A DNA stretch of 64,000 nt from Aselliscus stoliczkanus. Its lineage: Eukaryota; Chordata; Mammalia; Chiroptera; Hipposideridae. The position numbers were made by a program, and so were the translations under genes. The stretch lies in contig CM066728.1 in assembly GCA_033961575.1 (NCBI GenBank), positions 106,348,852 to 106,412,851 of the forward strand, written 5' to 3'. Position 1 is the first letter of the stretch; each line of letters starts with the position of its first letter. The notes beneath the pieces were generated by a model that was given only the letters and a program-made list of their open reading frames with translations, searched no databases and had not been told where the DNA came from. Below are positions 12,868 to 25,480 of this stretch, in pieces.

Positions 12868-13068
12868 ACCCAGGTTTCTGCACTTTGGCTCTGATGACAT
12901 TTTGGGGACATGTGATTCCGTGTTGTGGGGGACCGTCCCGTGCCTTGTAAGATGTTGAGCAGCATCCCTGGCCTCTACCCTCTGGATGCCAACAGCATCT
13001 TCCAGTTGTGACAACCAAAAATGTCTTCAGGCATCGCCAAGTGTCCCCCAGGAGCACTGTTTTAAACA
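12868..13068 (-). mobile_element. MER5-like hAT DNA transposon relic, antisense
   Basis: The complement of MER5: GATGTTGAGCAGCATCCCTG, CCTCTACCCTCTGGATGCCA and GTTGTGACAACCAAAAATGT, ending AGGAGCACTGTTTTAAAC. Confidence 0.78.
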
Positions 13069-14869
13069 TATTTATTTTCTAAACATTGTCCCCCAAAATC
13101 ACTGTTTAGCCATTATTTCAAGACCATGATTACATCAGGCAGCATAGTTATGTGGTTACATTTATCTGCTCAAAAGCAGACAGAGTTTTATTTTGGCTCC
13201 GCCACTTAACTTCACTAACATTCGAGTCTAGTTTCCTTCTTCCGTCACATAAAAATAAACTACACATGACTAGTTAAGGGTTAATGAGTAAAAGTGTGTG
13301 ATCCAGTAACCTTAGCAACTGACTTTGAGGACACACTCACGCTCTTAATTTTATTTTTCTGTCTATTGTGTAAGCCTAAACAAATCTAAATTTCCATAGA
13401 TTTCTTTTGCACAATCCTGACCACAGACCAGACCAAGAGTGTTTGTATTTGAAGGAAAAGCCCTCAATTATCTCACTGCATCTTGTTCCCAGCCCCATCC
13501 CCACTGTCCGGCCCCCTTCCCAGGCCACGCTCCTCTCTGCAGCTCCCCGTTTCACAGATTTTCCCACCCCAAGCTGATTTCCGCACCTTTTCCCAAATAG
13601 TGAATCCCTCTTGACAGCCCATACCTTCATACTTGCTGTTCTCTCCCTCATATTTCTCTTCTTCCAAAACATTTTTGTCTTATAAGCCACTCCTGTCCTT
13701 AAGGATGAAGACCTTAAGTGAAGACACCATACCATAGACTAAACTCTGGCCCAAAGGAGATGGACATTTTATTGCCTCTCGGCCCCCAGCTCCTCTATGG
13801 AGCCCATCTCCATGGGCAGCAAAAAACCCAAACAGAATCTAACCTAAGTGAAGCACAATGGCTCTAGAGAAAGACATTTAGGTATTTCCAACCCCCCAAA
13901 CTTTCTGCAGGTGCTCCTTGAGCATTTATCCTGTGACATGGAGGGGAGCATGTGAAAATACATGTGTTCCCCCAGAGGGCAGCTGCTGCCATGGCTGAGT
14001 CCTGGGGGGCAGCAGTTAGAAAGCCGGAAGTAAACTGCCTGGACCCACAATCCCCCAGCCCCATCCTGGGGAGCTGCTTTAGGCTGGGGGACAGTTGAGT
14101 CGCTGAGTTACCTTTGTCTTCGGTCTTACCTGGCCTTCTGAGCTCTCACCTCTTTCACTTGGTCCCAGAGCAGTTCCCCTCCCCCCCCCCCCAGCAATCC
14201 AAAGAGGATTAGGACACAGTGCTCCAGGCATCATTCTTTCCTGTTGTGGGCAATGCCCTTACCCCTGGGGAGTGTGTGGGGGGGGGATGGGAAGGGGTGA
14301 GAATGACAATAAATAGCAATATAAAACAATAGAAGAGACTTCCAGGTAGACGTAAGTGTAAGTATTGTGTATAAAATAGGATAATTGAGTAGAAATGACT
14401 TGAGGGGCGGGGCTCCTTTGCCCAGAAGCTGTAGGAGACCCCTTGGAAACACTGGAACTAAGACCTAATGAAGACAAGAGAGCACCATGCAATGAGCACC
14501 TCATTCTGAGGGATGGGGCCCCCGAAGACCAAGATCTTGAAGTGGGAACAGGAAGGAGGCAGGCCAGGGAGGCTGGTGTAAGAGGCCCAGGGTGCTTTGG
14601 TAGTAGACGCCTTCAGAAACAGGCAGGACTCGTGTCTGTGGGGCCTCCCGAGCAAAACTTAGGAGCTCACGGGGACAGCACTGGAGGGTTTCATCCATGG
14701 AGTGATCCGATTGATGCAGAGAAAGGACTGCTCTGGCTGGCAGCGTGGAGTGTATGTGTGTGTGTGTGGGGGGGTGGATTTTAGGAATGACCCATCGGAG
14801 AGAGCAATGGCCCTTGCTTTTCCTGTAGTTTCCAGTAGTTTCCATGCCTTATTCTTTCAGAATACATTC
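13069..14869 (+). other. Intron, nothing assigned
   Basis: C-run near 14178-14193 and G-run near 14275-14287; several open frames on both strands but none with a known domain. Confidence 0.5.
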
Positions 14870-15260
14870 ATGTGGAGTTCATTATGTACCAGAGGGTATT
14901 GAATGTGCTGCACTATGCCAGTTGCCTAATAGATGACCAAAAAGGTGTGGCCCTGGCCTCACAGAACTTACCAGAGTGGAGAGAGATGGTAATCGGTCCA
15001 TCGCATAACGGAAGCATTCCTGGCTCGATACTGCATGGATGGCAGTTAGGGAGGACCTTGTTGAGTCAGTCTCTGAGAGCCCAAAGCCCTGAGTTTGAGT
15101 CAAGGCCCACCCACCCACCCTCCTGTGTGGTGAGCACAGAGCCAGGGGAGATGTGTGATATGAGGAAGGAGAAGGCAGGTCAGCAGGCCTTGCAGGTCAT
15201 GGGAATGTCCTGGTCTTTATCCCAAGGACACTGAGAACCATAGAATGGATTTGAAGCAAT
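14870..15260 (+). mobile_element. L2 LINE 3' fragment
   Basis: GTTCATTATGTACCAGAGGG, TGGCCCTGGCCTCACAGAAC and, near the end, GGTCTTTATCCCAAGGACAC with GGATTTGAAGCAATTCC match the order of the L2 3' end. Coding-like frames here are shadows of the repeat. Confidence 0.6.
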
Positions 15261-15531
15261 TCCTTTGCGTGTTTGCATATTTCAGTTTATGTGTTTGCAT
15301 ATTTATATGAATTAGGGAGGAAGAATGGTGAGGCAGGAGGTGACTGGCATGGTTGGCAGGGTAAAAGGTGAGAACCTAGGTCTAGGAGGACATTAGTGGG
15401 GGTGGAGGGAACATTAGGGATTCCAGAGGTTTTAGGGGGAAGCTGACAACAGCCTTTCTTTTGACCTAGGAGTGAAGAGCTTGTATCCCTCCTTTGGTTC
15501 TTTGGAGCAAGCATCTATTCTGAGTTTGGTC

Positions 15532-15535
15532 GTGT

Positions 15536-15578
<43 letters not shown>
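15532..15578. repeat. (GT)n microsatellite
   Basis: 47 bases of GT with one A interruption near 15540. Confidence 0.95.
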
Positions 15579-15580
<2 letters not shown>

Positions 15581-16818
15581 CATCACACAAGTGCATTTGC
15601 ATGCATGTGTGCTGAGCGTCCCTAAGACTGGCCCCCTAGGTGTTCCAAAGGTGTTCCTGATATGTGTCTATGAGCCTAATGGAACCGTTACCATCTGATT
15701 ACTCAAACCGGCTGAAATGAATTCTTTACTGAACACTTTCCAATGACACAACTTACCTGAATCCATCTTGGCCATCTAGTGGTTTTGTATGACACTTCCC
15801 ATTCTAATTTACAGGTGTTCTGTAGATTTTCCATTTAATTTGTATGAAAAATATAATTTTAAGGGGCTGCTAAAAAGAAGAGGGACTGTGCTATCTCAGT
15901 GTTGCAGAGGTGGTTTAAAATCATGCAGCAAAAGGAAATTAAATAAAAAAGAAAAACTGGCTTCCTGTGTTTTAATCCACAATCACATAGCCAAGAAAAA
16001 GTCAATAGTTTGTCCATTATCAGCAGTCCCTTAATTACATTTTATAGCAAATGTGTTATTGTACTATGTATGTCCTTTTGAAAATTTGTGTCTGCCTAAG
16101 ATTTTAGGTAAATTTATTAAATAATGTTCAACTGAATGCTTTAGCCCTCCAATAAACACTGAGCCAATTCTAAAGGAGTCTTACTACATATTGTCGTCAG
16201 CACCTCTAAGGGAAGCACCAATATGCTCCAAGGTTTGCTTGACAACCTCTACCAGTTGTGATAAAGGAAAGATAAAGAGAACAGGTTAGAATCTACGAGG
16301 AAACTTTTAACCTTTGTCTGTTCCTTTCTCTCTCCTGTTTTTCATGACTCTTCTTCTCAGATGACAGCCCTGACCTGGTGTCAACAGGATATATGCTTTT
16401 GAGTTCTTTCTCCAGCGGTAGAGTGGTTATTGCAAAGCCATCTCGTTTCTCTTCCTCCCCATCCTTCAGATAAATAGTACGCTCTTATGGCTCGTGGGGT
16501 CAAGTTTTGATCTGTGGTCTCAGAGGTGGTTGCTTTTTTATTTCTCTGTTAAAAATTGGCTTCCTCTACAGGAATAGAATCCATACAGTTGGCCTTTTCA
16601 GCTCGATTGTAATTGGTTGAGCCGATTGACTTCATAAGAGAATATATATATATATATATATATATACACATCATGGTACAATCAACCTTATGTTTTAGAA
16701 TGGATTTAAATATCTTAGAACATATTTCTTAAAATTAAATAAGCAACGAGCTTATTGGAGTAGCTTGGATGGAAAAAGGAAGATACAGGAAAAGAATATA
16801 CAAGGCGTTATACTTATT
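15579..16818 (+). other. Intron, nothing assigned except an AT repeat
   Basis: Ordinary AT-rich intron between the GT repeat and the short L1. Confidence 0.5.
16642..16666. repeat. (AT)n microsatellite
   Basis: About 12 AT units ending in ACACA. Confidence 0.9.
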
Positions 16819-16835
16819 AACATTGTATACTTATT

Positions 16836-17105
16836 TTTTTTTTTAAATTAGTTTCAGGTGTACAACACAGTGCAATAGTTATACATTTTACCCATCAAAG
16901 TGACAACCCCCCGCCTCCAATTCACCACCCCACTCCCCCCCATATCATATATATCTATTACTCTTCCTCTGACTCTCTTCCACAGAATAATCCACATCCC
17001 ATGACTATCTATATATATTCAATTACAGTAGGTATACCACCTCCGCTTTAGTAATATAGTGCAGTGATCAAACCTCTACTCCATCCATGAAATGGTCTCC
17101 CTAAC
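16836..17105 (-). mobile_element. Short 5'-truncated L1 3' end with perfect 17-bp duplication
   Basis: Only about 270 bp of the L1 3' UTR, antisense, starting at a T run and ending at GGTCTCCCTAAC. It matches the corresponding parts of the copies at 10704 and 44831. Flanks are AACATTGTATACTTATT at 16819-16835 and 17106-17122, an exact 17-bp target-site duplication. The perfect duplication argues for a fairly recent insertion. Confidence 0.95.
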
Positions 17106-17533
17106 AACATTGTATACTTATTAACTCTTAACTCTTTAAATAAATAATTTCCTATCATAGTCTTCTTGTTGCTATACTTCTATCCCCAGAGAATCATCTA
17201 AGACTCTATTTTTAAAGAAGAGATTGTAACGGTAAAAATAATAAAGATGATGACATGAGCTGCTATTATGACATTTTGGATTGGACTCATCCAGTTATAG
17301 TTTATCTTGTATGATAATTTAGCTAAATACTGTATCTGTGTCAGACTGTTGAAACAATACATTAGAAAATAAATGTGCTTATAAATTATCCTTTGAAGGC
17401 CAAATGAAAAATGCATATATTAATAATATCAGGTGTTATTTTTCAGTCATTGTTTCATAATCTTCATAAAAAGATAACTTCAGTTAGTGCATTTAAGATT
17501 ATATGTGTATACATGGATACTCGTATAGGTATA

Positions 17534-18087
17534 TGAGGTCTGACAATTAAGTTCGCGAACTCATCCTAGAAACAGTGCTACATACCTCATTGCTGAATAT
17601 CACTACAGCCATCTTTGAAGTACTCCCCTTGGGAAGCTATGCACAGATGCCAGTGCCTAGTCCACCCTTCAAAGCAATTTTGGAATTCTTTTTCTGGAAT
17701 GGCCATCAGAGCTGTCATCATATTACCCCTGATGTCCTGAATGTCATCAAAATGATTTCCTTTCAATATTCCCTGTATCTTCGGGTAAAGAAAGAAGTCT
17801 TTGGGGGCCAGATCAGGTGAGTAGGGAGGGTGTTCCAATACAGTTGTTTGTTTACTGGCTAAAAACTCCCTCACAGATAGTGCCATGCATTGTCATGATG
17901 ACTTGGTGAAAAATTCAGGCCGTTTTCATCTAATTTTTTCATGCAGTCTTTTCAGCACTTCCAAATAGTCAACTTAGTTAACTGTTTGTCCAGTTGGTAC
18001 AATTTCATAATGAATAATCCCTCTGATATCAAAAAAGGTTAACAACATCGTTGCAACAGGTTCGCGAACTTAATGGTCAGACCTTTA
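17534..18087 (-). mobile_element. Mariner (Tc1/mariner) deletion derivative with inverted repeats
   Basis: The terminal inverted repeats are AGGTCTGACAATTAAGTTCG... at 17536-17560 and its complement at 18060-18084, matching at 24 of 25 positions. Possible TA duplications flank both ends. About 550 bp lies between, against about 1.3 kb for an autonomous mariner, so more than half is missing. The minus strand encodes the C-terminal half of a mariner transposase, including YSPDLAP of the third catalytic region. It is a non-autonomous copy lying only 215 bp upstream of a CTNND2 exon. Confidence 0.92.
17587..17886 (-). pseudogene. Mariner transposase, C-terminal fragment
   Basis: 99 open codons on the minus strand, beginning MALSVREFLASKQTTVLEHP and containing YSPDLAPKDFF, the signature around the third aspartate of the mariner D,D34D catalytic triad. 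Upstream in the same element (about 18030-17890), pieces such as DIRGIIHYEIVPTGQ, the region of the first aspartate, are readable but broken by stops. The second-aspartate region (normally near HxDNA) is degraded. The N-terminal DNA-binding domain is absent, so no active transposase can be made. The mariner family cuts at TA sites and pastes a DNA copy. Confidence 0.9.
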
Positions 18088-18222
18088 TATGCACACATGT
18101 ATATATATGTACAAACCATGTACTCAAGGGAATCTTTGCAAATCCTTTGCTAAATGGATACGTGTAAGAAAACCAAACAAGTCATTTATGAAATATTCCC
18201 ATGTAAGCTGTCGAGTGCATTT

Positions 18223-18458
<236 letters not shown>

Positions 18459-19426
18459 TGAGCGGTATCTGATTTGTCATCGCTGAGGTTTCTAGAGTAA
18501 TGTTGAAAGGGGAAAGACACGGGAAAACTAAAGTTTGAAAACTGAGGTCCATATTTAAGACTGAAACATAGCACTCCATCTAACTAATCACCATGCCTAT
18601 CATACATTCTTCTTTTTTAATAAGTGAATACTGCGGGACAGAGAACCGAGAGTATGTGCTTGTGTTCTCACAGAGGCGAGACTGTCAGCTGCTGCGCGTG
18701 GAGTGTGGTTTGCCTTTCTGTTCCCATTTCTATCTCCTAAGTTGTCTCTGCCTCTAACTCCTGAGGAAATACAGAGCATCTTATGTTGTCTCCTCAGTTT
18801 ACAACGAAATGACTGCAGTTGATCTGTGGTGTCATCTGGCCTTCCTGGAAAACTCATTGATAGGACGGGAGCTTTAGGCACTACACCAGCTTTGTGTTGT
18901 AACCAAGAATTCTCAGCCATTCACAGAAGTACCATTGGGTATCATATGGTTATAGGAGTATGTGATCCATGAAAGAGAGACTATTGTCTAAGGGCCTCAT
19001 GTCAATGATTCTTAACATGCTTTGTGCTTTGGGAATACTTTAAGGTGCATGCATTGTGTGTGTGATATTTCTGGGCAGTCATGGTGGTCAGTATAGCTAA
19101 CTCTGATTTTTTTAAAAAAGGGATAATCATTTGCATATAAGCAGCTGAGTAACCATTTAAAAAAAAAAGATTTTACAAGCTGTAAAGAGTCATCTCCATA
19201 GCATGTAAGCAATTTTGAGGATAATTCTAAATTCATTCAAGAGTGGAGAGATTTGAAGATATAATTGCAATTTATTATAGATTTTGCTTGCTTGCATTGG
19301 AATGTGTATAGCTTAGCAGCTTTTCATCGTTTTTTTCTATCTCTTCCTCTGGGATTCAAAGGACTTGATCCATGTTCATTCTTAACAAAAAAGTCATATT
19401 TTTGTGTGTGTGGAATAAATATAGAG

Positions 19427-19625
19427 CAGTGGTTCTCAACCAGGTATAATTTTGTCCCCAAGGGACATTTGACAACATCTGGAGACTTTTTTTAGTTGTC
19501 ACAGTTGGAGCGGGTTATCATGGGTAATGGTCAGTGGTGCTCAAACACAGCCTGTCACATATAGGACAGTCCCCATCACAAAGCATTACCCAGACCCCAA
19601 TGTCAGTAGCACCAATGATGAGATA
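19427..19625 (+). mobile_element. MER5-like hAT DNA transposon relic
   Basis: Starts CAGTGGTTCTCAACCAGG, the hAT-type terminal sequence of MER5, then GGGACATTTGACAACATCTG and ATAGGACAGTCCCCATCACA. The far terminal repeat is degraded. Confidence 0.82.
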
Positions 19626-22600
19626 CAGAAAAACATTGTCCATCTAAGATAAACTTAAAATGACCTAAAAATATATTAAAGTGACTACAGTCCCAAGTGG
19701 AAATTCTCTTAATTAGTCACTGCTTTTAATAGAAAAACAAAATGGCTGTTTCAAAATGAAGGACAGATTTCTGCTTAGGGGATCACGTACCATCATTTGA
19801 AGATTACAACTTTGAGGGTTTCTCCAAACATCACAAAAGCATTTCATGGTGTTATTGGCATAAAGTTGGTCAGAAGTGTTGTGTTACCCCCACAAAGGTG
19901 GGGTGCACTCCAACCCAAAATTTGGTTCTGATGTGAAGACTGGCCATCACACCCACACATACAAAGAGGGCATGGAAGGGTGGGGTACTCACCTAACAAG
20001 GCTTGTGGGGTGGGCAGGGTGGCCCCCAGGCAAGACCAAACATGGCTTGAGACAGCAGGAAAAGAAGCTCGCTCCAATTCCACGGTGGTTATAGGGTGCA
20101 ACCTGGATGAGGTCCCACATGCAGATGGGGGCTTGTGGGGTTTGAACTCGCAGCTGATGCCACAGGAGGAAACACCCAAGCTTGCTTATCAGCTTGCTCA
20201 GAGGTGGGCAGAGGGGAAGAAGGAGGGTGAGGCTTAAGTGCTATCAGAAGCCAAACATCAAAAGATGGAGTCAGACTCTTTATTACAGGGAATCAGGTGG
20301 TCAGGCACTCTAGACATCATGGCCGGGGGAAGTTTAAAGTCACTGGTTTGCCTGGCTCTGCTCCGTGATCCTGGGCTGGCCTTGAAGCCTCTCTGTGGCA
20401 CTGAGGCCCGACAACTAGCCTTAAACTCATGTGTGGCCACATCAGAAGTGCCCCCGTGCCCTATGGTGGACAAGAGATGGTGCAGTGAAGTAGCAACGAG
20501 CCCACACGTCAGGGTCAGACAGATGTGCCTTCCCATCGCCTCCGTGCTCATTAACTCTGTCTCCTTTAACAAGCTGATTGTCCTCACAAGCCTCTTTTCT
20601 TCTCTTTAAAAGAGAGAGGCCGATACCTCCATGGCAGAGCCTTGCAGGGACTAGATGAGTTAATGTGTGCAAACTGCTTAGCGAGGACATAATCATTCAC
20701 TCATATTCTTGTTAGGCCAGGAACATAGTTAAGACACTTAAGTTACTCTTGTATCTGATGTGTATATGTATACGTCTACGTGTGCATGTGTTTAGTTTTT
20801 TATTTTGCTGTGGGTGCTTTCAAGGCTTCCTATATCGCCTGGCGCTGCTTAGAAGTTCTGACAACAGCTGGCACTTAGAGCACCGGCTCAGATTATGGGT
20901 GTCAGTCCTCAGCTTTGCCGCTAAAGTCTCCACAGACTGCCAGGACCTCATGATAATGTTCCCTTGGTGTCTGGGAGGCTGGGATGAGAAGGGAGGAAAG
21001 GGTGATACCAGGCACCGTCTGGCACCAAGTTAGCAAAATGAGGTCAAAGTTAGTAAGAGCCAGAGAAACAGAGAGAGTGCAAAAGGCATAAATAAAATAC
21101 CAAGTAGGCCCTCTGGAGTTCTAACCCTTTTTCTCTCCTCAGTCACATAGGGAGCACGCGTGCACACGTACACACACAGACACACGCACAAGCACAGATG
21201 TGTAACCTCTGATGGGGATTTTGTATAGACCTATGTTGTTCTCTCATCCTAACTCAGAAGTCAAATCATTAGGAATAAGTTCTCTCTGTGACAGATGGCT
21301 GCCTGTCATGTTTTCATATCCAGTTATTGATTTTTGTAATTACCTGTTGCCCACATACTAATGTTGCAGGCACCAGCCTTTCTCAGTTGACTCAGTCTCT
21401 TAGTCTTTCTAGCGCATTTTCTTCAATTGATTTAGTCTACATTTTATTATTGGTATTGATTTTGCTCACCCAATGGATAGGCCATTGAGCAAAAAGCAGA
21501 ATTCAATGCCCTGTATGTGGAGGGTCATAAATCATGACTTTCTTATTCCTTATTACAGCAGTTTGTACAGTTTTCACATAACGAAGCCAAGAAATTCAGT
21601 TTTGTTCAAAACGATGCCTCCCGGATCTCATAGGAACAAAGCTGAGAATTCACTTCCATAAATCAGGGGAGGGAAGCCCTGTCTCTAAGTTGTCTTACTG
21701 GGCTAGCGAACTTGGACTGGAGGCAGCCTCCTGGCTCTTCTCCGACCAGCTTCTCCTCTGTCCTCAGGGCAGAGGACCCAGTGTGGTCAGTTCGGCAACC
21801 ACAGGTGACTAAGGCAGAGTCTGCCATCCACTGGGTGCCCTGACCCAGCGTAGAACTTTGAAGACCAGCAAGTGTCCAAAAATTGGGATAGAAGAGTATC
21901 ATACACACAAGAGTTAAGAGCCAGACTGAGTAAGATCAGAAGAAAAGCAGTTGAGGAAAAATTAAAGTGTGTGGCTAAAGGAGGAAATGTAAGGAGGCCT
22001 GGGTCATTGTCACAAGCCCCCCAAGTTTGTGCAGCTCATCTTCATGAGCTAATGAACATGTGACATAGAGGTGGCTCCTCCTACTTTTAAAGGCAGAGCT
22101 GTGATTGGCACAGATAGATGTCAGTGATATTTGACTCCATCTGCCATCCATGCTGTCTCCTGAATTGTGGGACAGTCACAATAGATTGAGTTTTAGATCA
22201 TTTAGAGCTACTAGACATGAAAACCTGTTCATGTTCATTTTAGAAAGTACCTAAATGTTGATAACTTTTTGGAATGTGTCATACCCTTTATTCACTCTTT
22301 CTGGGAACTCTTCCTCAGTTAAGAATATTAAGAACATCCTGTTGATTTGCTGATGACCCTAATGCGTGTCATGGGTTGCAGTGATTTTAGTTTATAGATG
22401 CTCCTCCCTCCTGCATTTCCCCCCATTTCTTCAAATGCTAACATTAAGTAGCCATGCAGCTGGACACCCCATCATGACACCCCCACAGTCATACACAGCA
22501 GGAGCCTATACATGCATGTGGATACTACATGGAGGCATTCAAGGTAACATGTCACCTAGAAATTTTAAAAAGTATTTGCCCGTTTTCAAATAACAAGACT

Positions 22601-23470
22601 GGATTCTTTATAAAGTTAATTTTTTTTAATATTTTGATTTATTTCATTATAAATATAAATTAAATGTAATGAAAGTCTTAAAATAATATAATACAAATTA
22701 TAAATTTAAAGTTGTTTAATAATTTTAAAATGTTTTTAAAACATAAGACCATTCACTTAAATCACATGCCTTTTTAAAACCTCAAATTTTATTATATGAT
22801 GTTACAAGTAAGAAGGATGTGTTTACTTCTGTATGATGTAAATGGCCAGTGACCACCAATGACTAACATTTAACTTCGGTGTTGGCCTGATTTCCTATTT
22901 TTGTATGAAAAATTAGCTCCAGCTCTCAAATATACAACCAAAGTTCCAAGGGCTTGAAGACCTGATGCAGTATACTTACGCAATTTGATGGTAAGAACAA
23001 TTTCTCTAGGAAGCCAACACTGATTTTATTTTCCTAACTCCTAACAAGCCTCTTCTCAACTGCCTTACCACCCTAAATCCAATAAGGCCTTTTTTGCTTT
23101 TAAAGAAATGGAATTTTCAGTCCTAGTGGAAAAACAACTTTATCGGCAGCCTGTTTTGTGTTAGTAGGGGAATCAAATATTCATGATGTATAGATCCTAC
23201 CTCTGAGGAACCCACAAGCCCCTGGACACACAGTATGGAAACAGGGCAGTATAATGTGTTCAGCACCATGCATGCAAAGGCAGAGCCTCAGCCTGGGGGA
23301 GTGCTTACAGAAGCTTAAAACCCAGCCTTGTGGAGTCAGAGGAAGCTTCCTGCTTCCTACTGTGATTACAACACGAAATTCTCAATTAGGAGTTGCCAGG
23401 AAAATATAGCCTTAGCCATACTCACCTAGAATTAACAGAAGAGAGATCAGATGTAAGGATATCAGCTCGG

Positions 23471-23522
<52 letters not shown>

Positions 23523-23939
23523 CCATATAGCTTAAATATATTTGTACCATTTAAACTAATTTTTTTTCCAAATTGGCATTATCTTTCTTCGGTGATGTTA
23601 ACTAGAATATAGAAATTGACTTCTGTGTATAAAAAAAAAAAATGCATACCTTCCCCCCCTCACAATTTTTATTTTATTCAAACTGATTTATAACATTCCA
23701 AATGTTAAAAAAAAAAAACTCAGACTTGTTCTGTCTGCTACACATAAAGTACTTCATAATTTCTATTTTATTCGTTGTTCTTTCCACCTCATAGTTCAAG
23801 AGAAGGCACTATCTATCCATCTTTCCAGTTGAGTATCTTTGAACCATTTCTTCTCTTTCCTTCACCGTAAATTGTTCAACATTTCTTGAAAAAGAGCCTA
23901 TATGAGTTGCTAGATGTCAGTAGACAGGATGCTTTTGGG
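19626..23939 (+). other. Central intron, mostly unassigned
   Basis: A possible MIR 3' end at about 20610-20695 and an unusually AT-rich stretch at 22615-22745. The stretch 19850-20330 looks like a medium-repeat or LTR-like sequence, but I could not name it. Confidence 0.45.
23473..23520. repeat. (GT)24 microsatellite
   Basis: 48 bases of uninterrupted GT. Confidence 0.95.
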
Positions 23940-24140
23940 CTTACAGCTCAGGCTCTGCAGCTGCCTTTGAACCCTGGCTGTTCTACTGCTTTCTAGCTCC
24001 GTGATCTTGGGCAAGTTTTTTTACCTCTCTGAGCCTCAGTTTCCCAGACTATGAAATAGCAGGAGAATCCACATCACCGCAGAGACAGCACACATAGTCT
24101 GCCAGCCAGAGTGAGTGGTTAAGAAATGTGGGTTATTGTC
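23940..24140 (+). mobile_element. MIR SINE
   Basis: GTGATCTTGGGCAAGTTTTT and TTACCTCTCTGAGCCTCAGT, followed by TTTCCCAGACTATGAAATAG, are the MIR core in sense orientation. It is the clearest MIR in the window. Confidence 0.85.
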
Positions 24141-24479
24141 AGTATGTGTCACAAATATAAATTAAGGCTGTCTCTCCCTAACAGTGAAATGTAAAACCAG
24201 TCTCGTAGCGTTATGGACAGAATGTTTATACATATTCTGCTTTACTTGCATTGTTCATCCCTGACATTTCGAAATCTATTATCAGCCATAGTACACACTG
24301 GGAACATGCATTGTGTCTGACTCTACACTGAGCTGCTGTTGAAATGAGCAGATTCAGCCACTGCTTCTAGGAAGTTGGAATCAAAGAGCCATTCCATGAG
24401 TGCAACATAAAAACACACATAAACATGCCCCAATTCTTAATACGCTGATGTTATGGAAAAATGGAATTCATGAATACAT

Positions 24480-25480
24480 TCATTCCACAGATACCCACTC
24501 AGCAGGCATAGCATCCCTGGCTCTGTTTTGGGGAATGTAATACAGCAGTGAACCAACTAGACCCAGTTGTGTAGAGAAGATTGTTGTAGAGAAGTTGTGT
24601 AGAGAAGAAGTTGTGTAGACAACACTAAACAGATTAAAGACACACATCTCTCATATGTCAGATGGTGACACTGGCCATGCGGGAAACACAGCACAGCACT
24701 GGGGACGGAGAGTGATGGGTGTGTCAGGGTGGGGACCAGCTGCTGTTTTACATGAGGTTGGTCAAGGCAGTCATCTCTGAGAACCCGTGTTTGAGCAGAG
24801 CCCACGGCGGTGGGAGAGAGAAGCCGAGTTAGGTCTCTGGGGAGGGGTGTTCCCATGTGCAGAGCAGACAGGCCCGGAGCGCAGGTGAGCTTGTCTGTGT
24901 GCCAGGAGTGTGTTCGTTTCCTAAGGCTGCCGTAACTAAGTATCAGACTGGGGGGCTTGAAACACAAAAATTTACTCTTCTTCAAGTCTGTAGGCTGGAA
25001 GTCCAAGATCAAGGTGTCAGCAGGGCCAGCTCCCTCTGAGACTCGGGTAGCATACTTCCTGCATCTTCCTACCTTCTGGTGTGGCCCTCAATCCTTGGCT
25101 TGTAGCTGCATCACTCCAGCCGCTGCGTCTGACATCACACGGTCTGCTCCTCCCCATGTGTCCCTGTCTGCATCTCTCCTCTTCTTATAAGGACACCAGT
25201 CATTTTAGATCACGCCCCTCCTAGTGACCTGAGCTTCAGTGAAGTACATCTGTGAAGACCCTGTTTCCAAATAAGTTCACCTTCCTGAGTACCTGGAGGT
25301 TGGGATTTCAATATATCTCCTGGGAGGGCACAGTTCAGCTCATAACAAGGAGTAACCAGGAGTGTGACTGGGGCCTGGCAAGTGAGCGGCAAGGTGCAGG
25401 AGGCGAGACCAGAGAGGGCCACAGAGAGCCGTAGCCACCTGGCAGCACCACTTCAGCCATGGGCCACTTCAAGGTTAATT
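24480..25480 (+). mobile_element. L2 LINE 3' region, interrupted by an LTR
   Basis: The left part (24480-24903) has L2-like wording: ACCCACTCAGCAGGCATAG, GCAGTGAACCAACTAGACCC, then a purine-rich stretch. After the LTR at 24909-25347, the typical L2 GGCCTGGCAAGTGAGCGGCAAGG...GGCCACAGAGAGCC continues to about 25480. Highly diverged; the edges are approximate. Confidence 0.65.
24909..25347 (-). mobile_element. MaLR (MST/MLT1-like) solo LTR, antisense, nested in L2
   Basis: Antisense ERVL-MaLR-type LTR: TGTGTTCGTTTCCTAAGGCT at the left, GGAAGTCCAAGATCAAGGTG in the middle, TCTTCTTATAAGGACACCAG, and CAGTTCAGCTCATAACA at the right. A 5-bp duplication AGGAG flanks it (24904-24908 and 25348-25352), the length expected for this class. 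No internal proviral sequence is attached, so it is a solo LTR. The subfamily is assigned from memory. Confidence 0.85.

Noticed and set aside
24557..25012. 151-codon minus-strand open frame
   Set aside because: Lies across L2 and the edge of an LTR; repeat sequence.
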